64,000 bases of DNA from Chitinophaga ginsengisoli (GCF_003014595.1 NZ_PYGK01000010.1:124001-188000); one strand, 5' to 3'. Shown: positions 44,700 through 54,712, counted from the stretch's first letter. Notes: a model not told the origin generated them from the letters alone. Program-made: numbers and translations.

Positions 44700-47237
44700 A
44701 TGCCTATATTCCGTTTAATCCTTGCCCTGGCAGGCTGCTTTATCCTGTCAGAAAGCGCAGCACAGGGCAGCCTGTTAAAGACGAAGTTTTACTGCAGGGC
44801 CACTTCCGGAAAGACCGCTGCCATACTTCGTGAGCTATCCGGCTATTGTGGTGTGCCCATTGAGTTTTCACCTTCCAGCCTGGATACCACAAAAAGACAT
44901 ACACTCACGGCGGGGCGCACTTCACTGGGCGCAGTACTGGACAAAGTTCTGGCAGGCCAGTACGTTACCGTCACAGAAAGAAATAATAAGATCATCATTG
45001 GCAAAGGCAGCACTCCCCTGCCTGATGGTTATCTACAGGAGAAATATATGCTGTATGGGTACATACAGCAGGAAAGCGGCCTGGAGCCCCTTCCCTTTGC
45101 CTCCATCACCCTCCTGCCCAATAACCGGACCATCCAGTCGAACGTACACGGCTTTTACAGCCTTAACCTGCCGGCGGGCAAGTATGTACTGCTGATCTCC
45201 TTTTCCGGTGCGTCTTCAAAGACTGTAGCAATAGATCTGCAGGAAAACACGGTCATGAATCTTGTGCTCTCACCTGTGTTGCTTCCGGAAGTACAGGTCG
45301 ATGCAGGTAATCTTCCCCGCCGGGATGCAGGCGTAAAACTGGACAGATACAAAGGAGGGATGTACAGCAATATGCTGGGAGAAACAGACCCCGTCAGGTC
45401 TATGTATCTCCTGCCAGGTAATACGGAAAGCCAGGAATCCGGTGGTAAACTGCTGGTACGTGGAGGAGACCCCGGGCAAAGCATGTTCCTGCTGGATGGC
45501 AATCCGGTGTTTAATCCAGCACACCTGCTTGGTGAAGTTTCGATATTGGGCAATACTAGTATTAAGTCTGTGTTACAATATAAGAATGATTTCCCCAGCC
45601 GTTTCAGCGGCGGACTTTCCTCCATCACTGCCATCAATACAAAAGAAGGCAACATGGAACAATGGAGCGGAGAAGCAGAGGCAGGGTTTAGTTCTCTGGC
45701 CTTTGCCATTGAAGGGCCGCTGAAACCGCAACGTACTGCCATGATGGTGTCTGCCAGACAAAGCCTGGGAGAGTCGGTCTACCATGACATATTCACCTAT
45801 GATGCCAATTTTGGCGATATACACCTCAAGCTGACACACCTCTTCAACAAGCACAATAAACTGATGGTCAGCAGTTACATAGGCAACGACAGACTGGAAT
45901 TAACACAAGACAACAGTCAGTACCTGCATCGATGGAATAATACACTGACAACCGTGAACTGGAACAGTATTATCGGTAAACGCGTATTTGCGACTACTGC
46001 TATTAACTACAGCAGTTATAACAATTACATGGGCATCATGTATACCCCTCCTTTTGAAGGTGTTATCGGTGGTTTGTCTGAAAGCGCTTCTTTGAATAAC
46101 TATTCTTCCGGCAGGCGGTATGAGGGGAAAACAGATATCGAGATCACTACCAATAATCATTGGCAGCATTTTTTCGGAGGAAGATTTGAACATACCACCA
46201 TACAGCCTTACCGTACATTGCTGAACGATGATCTTAAAGAAGATGCAGATGATTTCAGCAGCAGGACGGCTCTTCCATTTACAGATCTCATGTTGTATTA
46301 TGAAACTGCCATAAGCATCGGTAACAGGTTGTTGCTGAGGGCCGGGATGCATTTCAATGAATACAGGCATAACGACTTTCATTTCCAGTCTTATCAGCCC
46401 AGGTTTTTCGCCAGTTATATGATTGACGAACGGCAAAGCCTCAGCTTAGCCTATACACATATCAGCCAGCTGCTGCACATGATCACAAGTCCTTATACAG
46501 GCATTGACAGGGAACTATGGATTCCGGCCAATGAACGACTAAAACCAGCGGAAAACAGAATGGTCAATATCGGCTATGAATACAAAGATCACAAGTCGAT
46601 CCATATTACTGCAGACGTTTATTATAAGAACCTTAGCAACCTGGCGATGTTTGCCGGGAAAACCAATATTCTATACAGTAACGACAGCATAGAAAAAAGC
46701 ATTGTTACAGGTACAGGATGGAGTTACGGCGCTGAAGCGGCCATTGAAAAAAGATATAACAAATGGAAGATGCTCTTGTCTTATACGTTGTCATGGAGCT
46801 GGCGCAAGTCTGACAGTTTGAATAATGGCATTAAACAACCATACCGTTATGACAGACGTCACAATGTGAATGTCTTATTGGGTTATCAACCTTTGAAGGG
46901 ACTTGAGGTGAGCCTGCTCTGGCATTTTCATACAGGCGATTTTATTACACTACCGGCACTGATTTCCTTCAAGCCGGAAGAAACATTTAATACCAATATG
47001 GGCAATGTGCCTTTCAGGGGAACTATTTACAACAGGATGAATCTGAATGCCAGCTATCGTATTCCTACCAAAGGCCGGTTCAAACATTCCGTAGCTAGTG
47101 GTGTACATGCTATCATGCAATCACACGAACAATATATCACAACAATAACAACGACTTCAAGAAACTATACCATGCCCTTATACCAGGAACAGCTATTCAG
47201 GTTTAACCCTTATTTCACCTATAAATTAAGTTTCTAA
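44700..47237 (+). CDS. TonB-dependent outer-membrane receptor with STN signalling domain
   Basis: 845 residues. Signal peptide to about 22; STN domain (about 30-100, KTAAILRELSGYCGVPIEFS), carboxypeptidase-like beta domain (115-195), plug (about 205-320, LLPGNTESQESGGKLLVRGG), then the 22-strand-type barrel ending NPYFTYKLSF with a terminal aromatic. The STN domain links occupancy to FecR in transducing receptors. Too short for SusC and with no SusD partner, it fits metal or haem uptake. Confidence 0.93.
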   Translation: MPIFRLILALAGCFILSESAAQGSLLKTKFYCRATSGKTAAILRELSGYCGVPIEFSPSSLDTTKRHTLTAGRTSLGAVLDKVLAGQYVTVTERNNKIIIGKGSTPLPDGYLQEKYMLYGYIQQESGLEPLPFASITLLPNNRTIQSNVHGFYSLNLPAGKYVLLISFSGASSKTVAIDLQENTVMNLVLSPVLLPEVQVDAGNLPRRDAGVKLDRYKGGMYSNMLGETDPVRSMYLLPGNTESQESGGKLLVRGGDPGQSMFLLDGNPVFNPAHLLGEVSILGNTSIKSVLQYKNDFPSRFSGGLSSITAINTKEGNMEQWSGEAEAGFSSLAFAIEGPLKPQRTAMMVSARQSLGESVYHDIFTYDANFGDIHLKLTHLFNKHNKLMVSSYIGNDRLELTQDNSQYLHRWNNTLTTVNWNSIIGKRVFATTAINYSSYNNYMGIMYTPPFEGVIGGLSESASLNNYSSGRRYEGKTDIEITTNNHWQHFFGGRFEHTTIQPYRTLLNDDLKEDADDFSSRTALPFTDLMLYYETAISIGNRLLLRAGMHFNEYRHNDFHFQSYQPRFFASYMIDERQSLSLAYTHISQLLHMITSPYTGIDRELWIPANERLKPAENRMVNIGYEYKDHKSIHITADVYYKNLSNLAMFAGKTNILYSNDSIEKSIVTGTGWSYGAEAAIEKRYNKWKMLLSYTLSWSWRKSDSLNNGIKQPYRYDRRHNVNVLLGYQPLKGLEVSLLWHFHTGDFITLPALISFKPEETFNTNMGNVPFRGTIYNRMNLNASYRIPTKGRFKHSVASGVHAIMQSHEQYITTITTTSRNYTMPLYQEQLFRFNPYFTYKLSF

Positions 47238-47306
47238 GTCTTCCGCATAATTTTTTTTCCTGCGCATAGGAGTTTTTCAAAACATGCTGTCTTAACTACA
47301 GAAATC

Positions 47307-48803
47307 ATGTTTAATCCTTTTACACTTATGCGTATCACAACATTAAGAGTTTTACTATTACTGACAGTAATATATTCGATTGCTTCATGCAGTAAAAAAG
47401 ATACTAACATTCTTCCAGGAGACGTTCCCAATCGACCCAACCCGCCTGACTCTTCTCATCAACCGGGCGATTCCCTGCCGGGAGATTCTGTAATAGTAGC
47501 CAACTATCTTTCATTTACCAGTCATGGACAAGAGATCGCAGATGAAATAAATACGGCCACTGTAGCGCTGAAACTGGACAAGCCCGCAGCAAAACAAATC
47601 ACTGTTACGATTGAGCTTAGCAATAAGTCCATTGAATATGGAAAGGACTATACGACGGTGCCTGCCGCTGACCAGGGAAAACTGAAAATAAATATTCCAG
47701 CAGGAACAAGTACATCGAGCTTTATAGTAAACGTGCCGGCAGACAAACCATTTAAAGAAGGCGATGGTATTGATTTCAGGATCACAGCTGTGGATACGCC
47801 CATCAGGATCGCAAATGATTCCGTACATGCGCTCCGGTTCCTGGAGAAGCAATATCTTGATTCATTGGCTAAGATGAAAATCAATACGGGACCTTATGGT
47901 GTATACAAAGTATTCGTTGATCTCAGTGAAAACAAACAGCTGGCAGTGGCACCTACTAAATGGGATTTCGGTTTCTATTCAGGTGGAGATGATTTCAGGG
48001 TAGTACTTAATTCTTCTGCCGGCATGCTGGTAAAACGCCTGGATAAAAACGACCTGAATGCAGTAACAGTGAAAGATACGACGGACATTGCTATAGCAGA
48101 AGAACTCATCTTCAGTGATCCACCTCATTATTTTGGCGCATCCGCTTCCTATTTTGACGATGCCAGCGGAGACCTTTCAAAGACAGCCATTGCAGCGATA
48201 TCTGCCAATGCTGCCGATAACAAGGTGTATATCGTTAACCGTGGCTGGAACACTGGTACGACCAACGGGAAGCGCCCATGGCAGAAAATCCGCGTGCTGC
48301 GTAATAATTCCGGAGGTTACACTTTACAGTATGCAGATATCACTGCAACAAACTACAAGACAATCAATATTCCTAAAAATGACAGCTATTACTTCAATTA
48401 TGTATCGCTTACCGAAGGATTGACAACAATAGAGCCTGAAAAGAAGCAATGGGACATCGCGCTTACCTGGCTGCCTATCAATGAAAAGACTTCAGGTGGT
48501 GAGGATGCGCCCTATTTCCGGTCGAATGTTTTCGTACAAAACAGGAATGTAACGGAGGCACAAGTCTCAACGAAGACCCGGTCTTTTGCTGCTTTTACTA
48601 AAGCTGATCTGACAGGATTAACATTCAGCAGTTCCCAGATAGCCATTGGTGCTTCCTGGCGTCTTTTATGGAACGATGTATATACAGTTCACCAGGACAT
48701 ATTTTATGTAGTTAAAGATGGTAATGGCCGCATATACAAACTCCGCGTCACCAACCATGGCGATCAGTACTCGCCGGAAATTGAGTATGCGCCCGTTAAG
48801 TAA
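47307..48803 (+). CDS. HmuY-like surface lipoprotein
   Basis: 498 residues. A lipoprotein signal peptide with Cys28 (IASCSKKD); the ATG at 47328 is an alternative start. The stretch after it is Pro/Asp/Ser-rich. Residues 55-165 form a calx-beta-like region (TVTIELSNKSIEYGKDYTTV). The C-terminal part resembles HmuY: WDFGFYSGGDDFRVVLNSSAG, WQKIRVLRNNSGGYTLQYADI, FYVVKDGNGRIYKLRV. HmuY proteins capture haem and pass it to a TonB receptor. Position right after the receptor supports this. Confidence 0.88.
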   Translation: MFNPFTLMRITTLRVLLLLTVIYSIASCSKKDTNILPGDVPNRPNPPDSSHQPGDSLPGDSVIVANYLSFTSHGQEIADEINTATVALKLDKPAAKQITVTIELSNKSIEYGKDYTTVPAADQGKLKINIPAGTSTSSFIVNVPADKPFKEGDGIDFRITAVDTPIRIANDSVHALRFLEKQYLDSLAKMKINTGPYGVYKVFVDLSENKQLAVAPTKWDFGFYSGGDDFRVVLNSSAGMLVKRLDKNDLNAVTVKDTTDIAIAEELIFSDPPHYFGASASYFDDASGDLSKTAIAAISANAADNKVYIVNRGWNTGTTNGKRPWQKIRVLRNNSGGYTLQYADITATNYKTINIPKNDSYYFNYVSLTEGLTTIEPEKKQWDIALTWLPINEKTSGGEDAPYFRSNVFVQNRNVTEAQVSTKTRSFAAFTKADLTGLTFSSSQIAIGASWRLLWNDVYTVHQDIFYVVKDGNGRIYKLRVTNHGDQYSPEIEYAPVK

Positions 48804-48833
48804 GTTGCCAATGATAACCATATCCTGTTACCA

Positions 48834-48857
48834 GGTCCCGCACATGCGGGGCCTTTT
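48834..48857 (+). terminator. Terminator after the HmuY-like gene
   Basis: GGTCCCGCA pairs with TGCGGGGCC (one G-U) around a 2-base loop, followed by TTTT, 31 bp past the stop. Confidence 0.75.
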
Positions 48858-48898
48858 CTATTGAAATACGTGGGTATTTACTTTAATTTAGGGCAGAT

Positions 48899-50209
48899 AT
48901 GATCAATATGACACGGGAAGATGCTATCTCTATATTCAATGCTGCGATAGACGCCGTGCAGCCCTCACACCTGATGCAGGAGCATGTGCAGCTACACGAT
49001 GGCATACTAACAATATGCGATAAAACATTCTCATTACCTGCCGGCAGGCCGGTATGGATATTTGGTGCAGGCAAGGCGGCAGCGGCCATGGCACAAGCAC
49101 TGGAACCTATACTTTCTGACGTTCCTGTTCAGGGTATTGTCATTACCAAATACGATCATGCACTCCCCTTGCAGCATATCGAGGTAGCAGAAGCGGGACA
49201 TCCTTTGCCGGATGAAAATGGTGTACAGGCTACTGCGCGAATGGAGGCCAGGTTGAAAGCGGTGCAGCCAGGTGATGTCGTATTGTTCCTTCTCTCCGGA
49301 GGAGCCTCTGCCCTGCTGGCCGATTATCCCGAAGGGGCCAGTCTGATACAGGTACAACAGGTATTCGGGTTGTTGCTGAAAAGCGGTGCTGACATCCATG
49401 AAATGAATGTGGTACGTAAACACCTGTCGTCCATAAAGGGTGGTCAGCTGGCTTTACTGGCAGATACGGAAGCCTGGTGCAGTCTTATTCTCAGCGATGT
49501 AGTGGGCGATGATCTGTCTATTATCGGTTCCGGCCCTACTGTACCAGATCCTTCTACTTTTTCAGATGCAGTCGCCATACTGGATAAATATAATCTGACG
49601 GCCCAATTACCGTCGGTCATATATGACCACCTGCAACGTGGTTGTGCAGGTGATATTCCGGAGACGCCAAAACCCGGGCATCCGGGATTAAAGGCTGTAC
49701 ATAACTTCCTGGTGGGTAGTAATGCCATTGCACTGGCCGCGGCGGCACAAAAAGCGATCAGCCTGGGTTATGCGACCGCCGTGCTCACCTCCACCGCTAC
49801 TGGCCAGGCCAGCGCCATTGCAGGAGAACTGGTGACAACGGCCAAAGACTGGAAAGGTCCGCGGCCGGCATGTATCTTAATGGGTGGAGAAAGTACTGTT
49901 ACGGTTACCGGTCAGGGGCTGGGAGGACGTAATCAGCACCTGGCATTGGCGGCAGGCCTGTTACTGGCAACAGCGCCGGGTATTACGATCCTGAGTGCGG
50001 GCACTGATGGTACCGACGGCCCGACAGATGCCGCTGGTGCAGTTACAGACCGTGAACTGATGCACAGTGCCACCACACAGGGGCTGGATGCTGCGCACTA
50101 TCTTGCGCAGTATGATGCTTACCACTTCTTTGAAAAGGCAGGAGGCCTAATTAAAACCGGCCCCACGCAGACTAATGTTATGGATATAATGCTGGCAATC
50201 ATTTCATGA
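48899..50209 (+). CDS. Glycerate 2-kinase (DUF4147/MOFRL type)
   Basis: 436 residues. An N-terminal DUF4147 domain (VWIFGAGKAAAAMAQAL, FLLSGGASALLADYPEG, LSDVVGDDLSIIGSGPTVPD) and a C-terminal MOFRL domain (LMGGESTVTVTGQGLGGRNQ, LSAGTDGTDGPTDAAGA). It should phosphorylate D-glycerate at carbon 2 with ATP. Older annotations call it hydroxypyruvate reductase (TtuD). Next to mannonate dehydratase, it may belong with sugar-acid catabolism. Confidence 0.92.
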   Translation: MINMTREDAISIFNAAIDAVQPSHLMQEHVQLHDGILTICDKTFSLPAGRPVWIFGAGKAAAAMAQALEPILSDVPVQGIVITKYDHALPLQHIEVAEAGHPLPDENGVQATARMEARLKAVQPGDVVLFLLSGGASALLADYPEGASLIQVQQVFGLLLKSGADIHEMNVVRKHLSSIKGGQLALLADTEAWCSLILSDVVGDDLSIIGSGPTVPDPSTFSDAVAILDKYNLTAQLPSVIYDHLQRGCAGDIPETPKPGHPGLKAVHNFLVGSNAIALAAAAQKAISLGYATAVLTSTATGQASAIAGELVTTAKDWKGPRPACILMGGESTVTVTGQGLGGRNQHLALAAGLLLATAPGITILSAGTDGTDGPTDAAGAVTDRELMHSATTQGLDAAHYLAQYDAYHFFEKAGGLIKTGPTQTNVMDIMLAIIS

Positions 50210-50386
50210 AGCGTTGGTTCATCTTCTCAGATTTTCTTAGGTTTGCAAAACTTTACGAGGACAGCGTTAGCATAAACCATTGGAGTACACGTAATTCCAG
50301 TATGAAAAAGGAGCAGCAATGTGACGATGCCCTTGTGATCAGGAGAAATCATTATTACTAAATCATTAATTATTTTCCGGAAGTCC

Positions 50387-50394
50387 TATTTTTG
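50387..50394 (+). promoter_or_regulatory. -7 box TATTTTTG before uxuA
   Basis: An exact TAnnTTTG match, 32 bases before the preferred ATG at 50427. The -33 element is weak. Confidence 0.5.
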
Positions 50395-50426
50395 GGGGCT
50401 TAAACCTTGATATGCGTATGCTTAGA

Positions 50427-51593
50427 ATGGAACAGACATGGCGTTGGTTCGGACCGAATGATCCGGTTAGCCTTGCCGATATTAAACAAGCCGGAGCAAC
50501 CGGTATTGTAACGGCATTACATCATGTTCCCAACGGAGAGATCTGGACTGTAGAAGAAATACTGAAACGGAAGGAGATGATCGAAGCCGCAGGTCTTACC
50601 TGGTCGGTTGTAGAAAGCGTTCCTGTTCATGAGGATATCAAGACACAAAGCGGACGATTCAAGGAATATATACAGCATTACCAGCAATCCCTGCGCAACC
50701 TGGCGCAGTGCGGCATTTATGTTGTTACTTACAACTTTATGCCGGTGCTCGACTGGACAAGGACTGACCTGGCCTACACCGTTGCAGATGGTTCAAAGGC
50801 ATTACGCTTTGAAAAAGCGGCCTTCCTGGCCTTCGACCTGTTCATGTTACAGCGTCCGGGCGCAGAGAACGATTATGATCCTGCGGAAATATCCATGGCA
50901 AAGGAACACTTTGACAGTATGACCGATGCAGAGAAAACATTACTGCAAAGGAATATCATTGCCGGTCTGCCAGGTTCTGAAGAAAGCTTTAGCTTACAGC
51001 AATTCCAGGCTGCCCTGGATAAATATAAAGGCATTGATGCCACCCAACTGAAACTGCACCTGTTTTACTTCCTGCAGCAAATAGCTCCTGTAGCTGAGGA
51101 AGTCGGCATTAAACTGGCTATCCATCCGGATGATCCTCCATTCCCTATCCTGGGACTGCCAAGGATCGTCAGCACCGAGCAGGATGCCAGGGAACTGCTG
51201 GCAGCTGCACCATATGCGGCCAACGGACTTTGTTTCTGCACCGGCTCTTACGGCGTACGTGCAGACAATGATCTGCCAGGTATGGTAGAACGCCTGGGTG
51301 AACATATTCATTTTATACACCTCAGAAGTACACAAAGGGACAGTATTGGCAATTTCCACGAGGCCAATCACCTGGAAGGAGATGTGGACATGTACGCAGT
51401 GGTAAGGGCCTTACTGGCTATTATGCATAAGCGCAGCGTGTCTATCCCTATGCGTCCCGATCACGGTCACCAGATGCTGGATGACCTTCACAAAAAAACC
51501 AACCCCGGTTACAGCGCTATAGGCCGCCTGCGTGGACTGGCAGAACTACGGGGCCTGGAACTCGGTATTGCACGCTCCCTCTTCAACAAATGA
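50427..51593 (+). CDS. uxuA: Mannonate dehydratase
   Basis: 388 residues from the ATG at 50427 (MEQTWRWFGPNDPVSL), matching the usual N terminus; ATGs at 50412 and 50418 add a few residues. TALHHVPNGEIW, IHPDDPPFPILGLPRIVS, GLCFCTGSYG, the metal-site HIHFIHLRS and MRPDHGHQM are diagnostic. It converts D-mannonate to 2-keto-3-deoxygluconate in glucuronate breakdown. No other uronate gene is adjacent. Confidence 0.95.
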   Translation: MEQTWRWFGPNDPVSLADIKQAGATGIVTALHHVPNGEIWTVEEILKRKEMIEAAGLTWSVVESVPVHEDIKTQSGRFKEYIQHYQQSLRNLAQCGIYVVTYNFMPVLDWTRTDLAYTVADGSKALRFEKAAFLAFDLFMLQRPGAENDYDPAEISMAKEHFDSMTDAEKTLLQRNIIAGLPGSEESFSLQQFQAALDKYKGIDATQLKLHLFYFLQQIAPVAEEVGIKLAIHPDDPPFPILGLPRIVSTEQDARELLAAAPYAANGLCFCTGSYGVRADNDLPGMVERLGEHIHFIHLRSTQRDSIGNFHEANHLEGDVDMYAVVRALLAIMHKRSVSIPMRPDHGHQMLDDLHKKTNPGYSAIGRLRGLAELRGLELGIARSLFNK

Positions 51594-51713
51594 AAGTCCA
51601 CACCTGCTGCCCATTGGCAGCTCTATAAGGTTGGGATCAGGAATGAAAGGGTGAGCAGCTGGTTACAGGAACGCTGATGACATTTAATTTAGTAGCTCCA
51701 AAAAATAATCAAC

Positions 51714-52193
51714 ATGAACAGTTCACTGGATGAGCAGTTAGAGCGGCATCTGGCGCAACGGCAACATAGTCTTATCAGGTTGTTAGGCTTGTTGAAGAAA
51801 GATATGGACTGTAGAATAATCGGGAAACTACAGCACAGAGGGTATAACAACTTCAAACTGGGAGACCTTGTGCTGATCGTAAACATTGAGCCGCAAGGGA
51901 CAATTAACAACGAACTGGCTAAGAAAGCCCGTATCACCAAACAGGCTATGAGTAAAGTGGTGAAGAACCTGGAGGCAGAAGGGTATATCCGTACCTGCAA
52001 GCATGCCAGCGACAACCGGGCATCACTTATTTCCCTGACGGACGAAGGTAAAAAACTGATTATCTGCGCGGCCGAGAGCTTCGAGGAAATACAACAGGAG
52101 TACACCGGTATTATCGGAGAAGAGGATACCACTGCCCTGAAAGAGATATTAAGAAAGCTGGTATTCAACCTGCACCCGGAACAATGCGGATAA
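51714..52193 (+). CDS. MarR family transcriptional regulator
   Basis: 159 residues. Winged-helix layout: LVLIVNIEPQGTINNELAKK, recognition helix in ITKQAMSKVVKNLEAEGYI, wing with SDNRASLISLTDEGKKL. It lacks an obvious ligand clue. It stands 120 bp after uxuA on the same strand and might be cotranscribed or independent. Confidence 0.88.
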   Translation: MNSSLDEQLERHLAQRQHSLIRLLGLLKKDMDCRIIGKLQHRGYNNFKLGDLVLIVNIEPQGTINNELAKKARITKQAMSKVVKNLEAEGYIRTCKHASDNRASLISLTDEGKKLIICAAESFEEIQQEYTGIIGEEDTTALKEILRKLVFNLHPEQCG

Positions 52194-52449
52194 TGGGTAT
52201 TATTTTACCTCTTTCTAATATGCACTAAATTCCGGTGGCACTATAACGTTTATATTCGTTTGAGTATTAAATGTATGGTAGTTGCCTGCCATATCAACAA
52301 TAAACTTATATCATAGGCCGAAAAATATAACATAACTGTTCACTTTTATATGTTCCGACGCAGATTCCGGCACAGGCATTGTATTATTATTTTTGTCTAT
52401 TGACCAGTGATTTTATACTTTTAATATCAAGTAGCAGACGTAGCAACTT

Positions 52450-53430
52450 ATGGTTTCCAGCCGGCTAATAAATAATGACGATGAATACATTGATGGTTTG
52501 CTAGACAGCTCCCCTGCCATTGTAGATGCTATTTACAAGCGTTTCGCCCGTAAAGTGAAACATATGGTGACAGGTTGGGGAGGTAATATCAAGGAAGCAG
52601 CCAATGTATTCGAAGATGTGATAATGGCGATATACGATTATGCTCATCTTCACAAATTAACCCTGACCAATCACTTCGAGCCTTTTTTCCTGTATGCCTG
52701 TCAACTGAAATGGAAACAGGATCTCATGCAAAAAGAGCCCGGCAAGGCCATGTCCTTCCATCCGGTAGCGCCCGCCCCCGGCCTTGACGAACAACATATC
52801 AGATACATTGAAGCAGCATTAGCTGCCCCTCACCCCCACGTCAGGCAAGGTGCGGACAATACCAGGGAAGAACTGGAAGAAATAATTGCTGACCAGCGGG
52901 AACGCTGGTTTCACACCAAAGATGGTCCCAACAGAAAGGTGAGCATCTACGTGATCATAACGGCAATAATAGGCGCTGGTCTGGCTGGACTATTGTTCGT
53001 TAGCCCCTGGCACAAGGACATCTACCGTCAGTTCTCAGGAACGGAGATGGTGCATGCACATCATCAACCAACAGAACAGGATACCGCATTACTTATGCAT
53101 CAGGCAGCAGCAGCCTTTAATCATGGTCATTTCAATAAAGCGATAGGTCTACTTAATCAGATAATAGTTAGGGACTCCTTAAATACAACAGCCCGTTACT
53201 ACAGGGGAATCAGCCTTGTAGACGAGGGTAATCTTGCAGAAGCGCGTAAAGATCTTCAAACGGTTTTCAACAGCCATTCACCGTTCCGCTATGATGCCGC
53301 TTTCTATATGGCTTTAAGTTATATCCGTGAAAGAGATAAACAACAGTGCCTGGAATGGGTGCTTAAAATTCCGGAGAACGCCCCCATATACTGGAAAGCA
53401 GCGAGGCTCAAAGAGGAAATATCTTACTAG
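52450..53430 (+). CDS. Sigma-region-2-like / membrane helix / TPR fusion protein
   Basis: 326 residues with an unusual layout. Residues 10-100 resemble ECF sigma region 2 (LDSSPAIVDAIYKRFARKVK, AANVFEDVIMAIYDYAHLHK), but there is no region 4 HTH. Residues 145-163 are basic, followed by one membrane helix (164-186) and a periplasmic part with TPR-like repeats (about 211-310; AAAAFNHGHFNKAIGLLNQI, ARYYRGISLVDEGNLAEARK). A membrane-tethered sigma-like domain without promoter-35 recognition could sequester an anti-sigma or RNA polymerase; this is inference. No known partner is adjacent. Confidence 0.72.
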   Translation: MVSSRLINNDDEYIDGLLDSSPAIVDAIYKRFARKVKHMVTGWGGNIKEAANVFEDVIMAIYDYAHLHKLTLTNHFEPFFLYACQLKWKQDLMQKEPGKAMSFHPVAPAPGLDEQHIRYIEAALAAPHPHVRQGADNTREELEEIIADQRERWFHTKDGPNRKVSIYVIITAIIGAGLAGLLFVSPWHKDIYRQFSGTEMVHAHHQPTEQDTALLMHQAAAAFNHGHFNKAIGLLNQIIVRDSLNTTARYYRGISLVDEGNLAEARKDLQTVFNSHSPFRYDAAFYMALSYIRERDKQQCLEWVLKIPENAPIYWKAARLKEEISY

Positions 53431-53431
53431 A

Positions 53432-53668
53432 TCAATTCAGGTGGATCATGTGCTTGCTGAAGTGAATAATACTTTCTACTTCACCCTTGATCAATTCGTA
53501 GATCTGAACTTTGTCCTTTTTGATCATAATGAGTTGTTGCAGAACGAGGTAGTAGGTTTCTCCACCGTGGCCACTCATCTGGGCCCTTAAAATCTCTTTT
53601 TTGACTTCTTCAAAACCAACAGCTCCCAGCTTTTGGTAGATTACGTTAAGTTCTTCAATCCATTTCAT
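53432..53668 (-). CDS. Small unknown helical protein (78 aa)
   Basis: 78 residues, soluble, mostly helical (MKWIEELNVIYQKLGAVGF, KKEILRAQMSGHGGE). Not recognised. A promoter with TTG, a 20-bp spacer and TAAATTTA lies 27-57 bp upstream, so a real gene is likely. Its stop lies one base past the end of the convergent sigma/TPR gene. Confidence 0.65.
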   Translation of the reverse strand: MKWIEELNVIYQKLGAVGFEEVKKEILRAQMSGHGGETYYLVLQQLIMIKKDKVQIYELIKGEVESIIHFSKHMIHLN

Positions 53669-53694
53669 AGGTTATGTGTTTTTGCATAGGCATA

Positions 53695-53725
53695 TAAATT
53701 TATTCATAATATAATTAATAAACAA
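53695..53725 (-). promoter_or_regulatory. Promoter for the 78-aa gene
   Basis: On the minus strand TTG (53723-53725), 20 bp, TAAATTTA (53695-53702) matches the Bacteroidota TTG-N19-21-TAnnTTTG pattern with one mismatch. Confidence 0.5.
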
Positions 53726-53809
53726 GGGGTTGGAGATATTTTTTTTATTGTGTCGGGCATACAATTTATCCCTTTTCCATTCGTCTACATTTCTGGAAAC
53801 TATATTATC

Positions 53810-54670
53810 ATGTCTGCTCCCCTCCCTTTGATCACCTCTTATGAGCTGGGAATTAAATCTCCGGCAGGTGTTCCTTTTTACATAGAAAAACTGTCTGCCC
53901 AAACAGTCAATGATGAAAGGATGCAACATCTGCACCGCCATGATTTCTATGTACTCGGCCTATGCCTGGAAGGCGCTACCACCCACATGCTGGACTTTAA
54001 GCAGGTCACCATTAAGACGGGAGAAATGCTGCTCCTTATCCCCGGACAGGTACATCAGACGATGGATGACGAGGGCTATGGCGTGAATGGTTACCTGATC
54101 GCATTTACTGCCGATTTCCTGTTACCCATGCAAATCGTATTGCCGAATTATCCGTCAGGCCCTGTTCAGCTTCCATCGGCAGATCTGCAACAGGCCATGT
54201 TGATATTCGGCCAGCTTCAGAAAGAATATATAGAGCGGTCACCACAATTTGTGGCAATGTTACAGCATTACCTGGCCCTGCTGATCATGCTCTTTCATCG
54301 CCATGCCGCGCCCCATACGCAGGCAGGCCCTCCGCTTCTGAGACGCTATAAAGAATTACTGGCCATACATTTCAATGAATGGACGAAACCAGCCCAGTAT
54401 GCCAGCGCCATGCATGTCTCTGCCGATCATCTGAATGAAGTGGTAAAACAGCATACAGGGCAGACAGTTTCTGCCCTTATCAGTGAGCGGCGTATACTGG
54501 AAGCGAAACGACTCCTCTTACATGCCAATGAGAGCATCAAAGAGATCGCCTGGCACCTGCAGTTCAATGAAGTATCTTATTTCAACCGCTTCTTCAAACA
54601 GCATACAGGTTTTACGCCCGCTGCCTTTAGAGAGAAAGCCCGGGAAAAGTATCTATCTGACCCGGAATAG
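53810..54670 (+). CDS. AraC family transcriptional regulator
   Basis: 286 residues from the ATG at 53810; the frame is open from 53750. N-terminal cupin-like domain (HRHDFYVLGLCLEGATTHML, LLLIPGQVHQTMDDEG) senses a ligand. C-terminal HTH pair: YASAMHVSADHLNEVVKQHT and IAWHLQFNEVSYFNRFFKQH-TGFTPAAFR. The siderophore-interacting flavoprotein gene follows 42 bp later and may be its target. Confidence 0.92.
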   Translation: MSAPLPLITSYELGIKSPAGVPFYIEKLSAQTVNDERMQHLHRHDFYVLGLCLEGATTHMLDFKQVTIKTGEMLLLIPGQVHQTMDDEGYGVNGYLIAFTADFLLPMQIVLPNYPSGPVQLPSADLQQAMLIFGQLQKEYIERSPQFVAMLQHYLALLIMLFHRHAAPHTQAGPPLLRRYKELLAIHFNEWTKPAQYASAMHVSADHLNEVVKQHTGQTVSALISERRILEAKRLLLHANESIKEIAWHLQFNEVSYFNRFFKQHTGFTPAAFREKAREKYLSDPE

Positions 54671-54712
54671 TATAAATACCTGCCTTAGGGGCTCGTTTAG
54701 CTTTGCATTATT

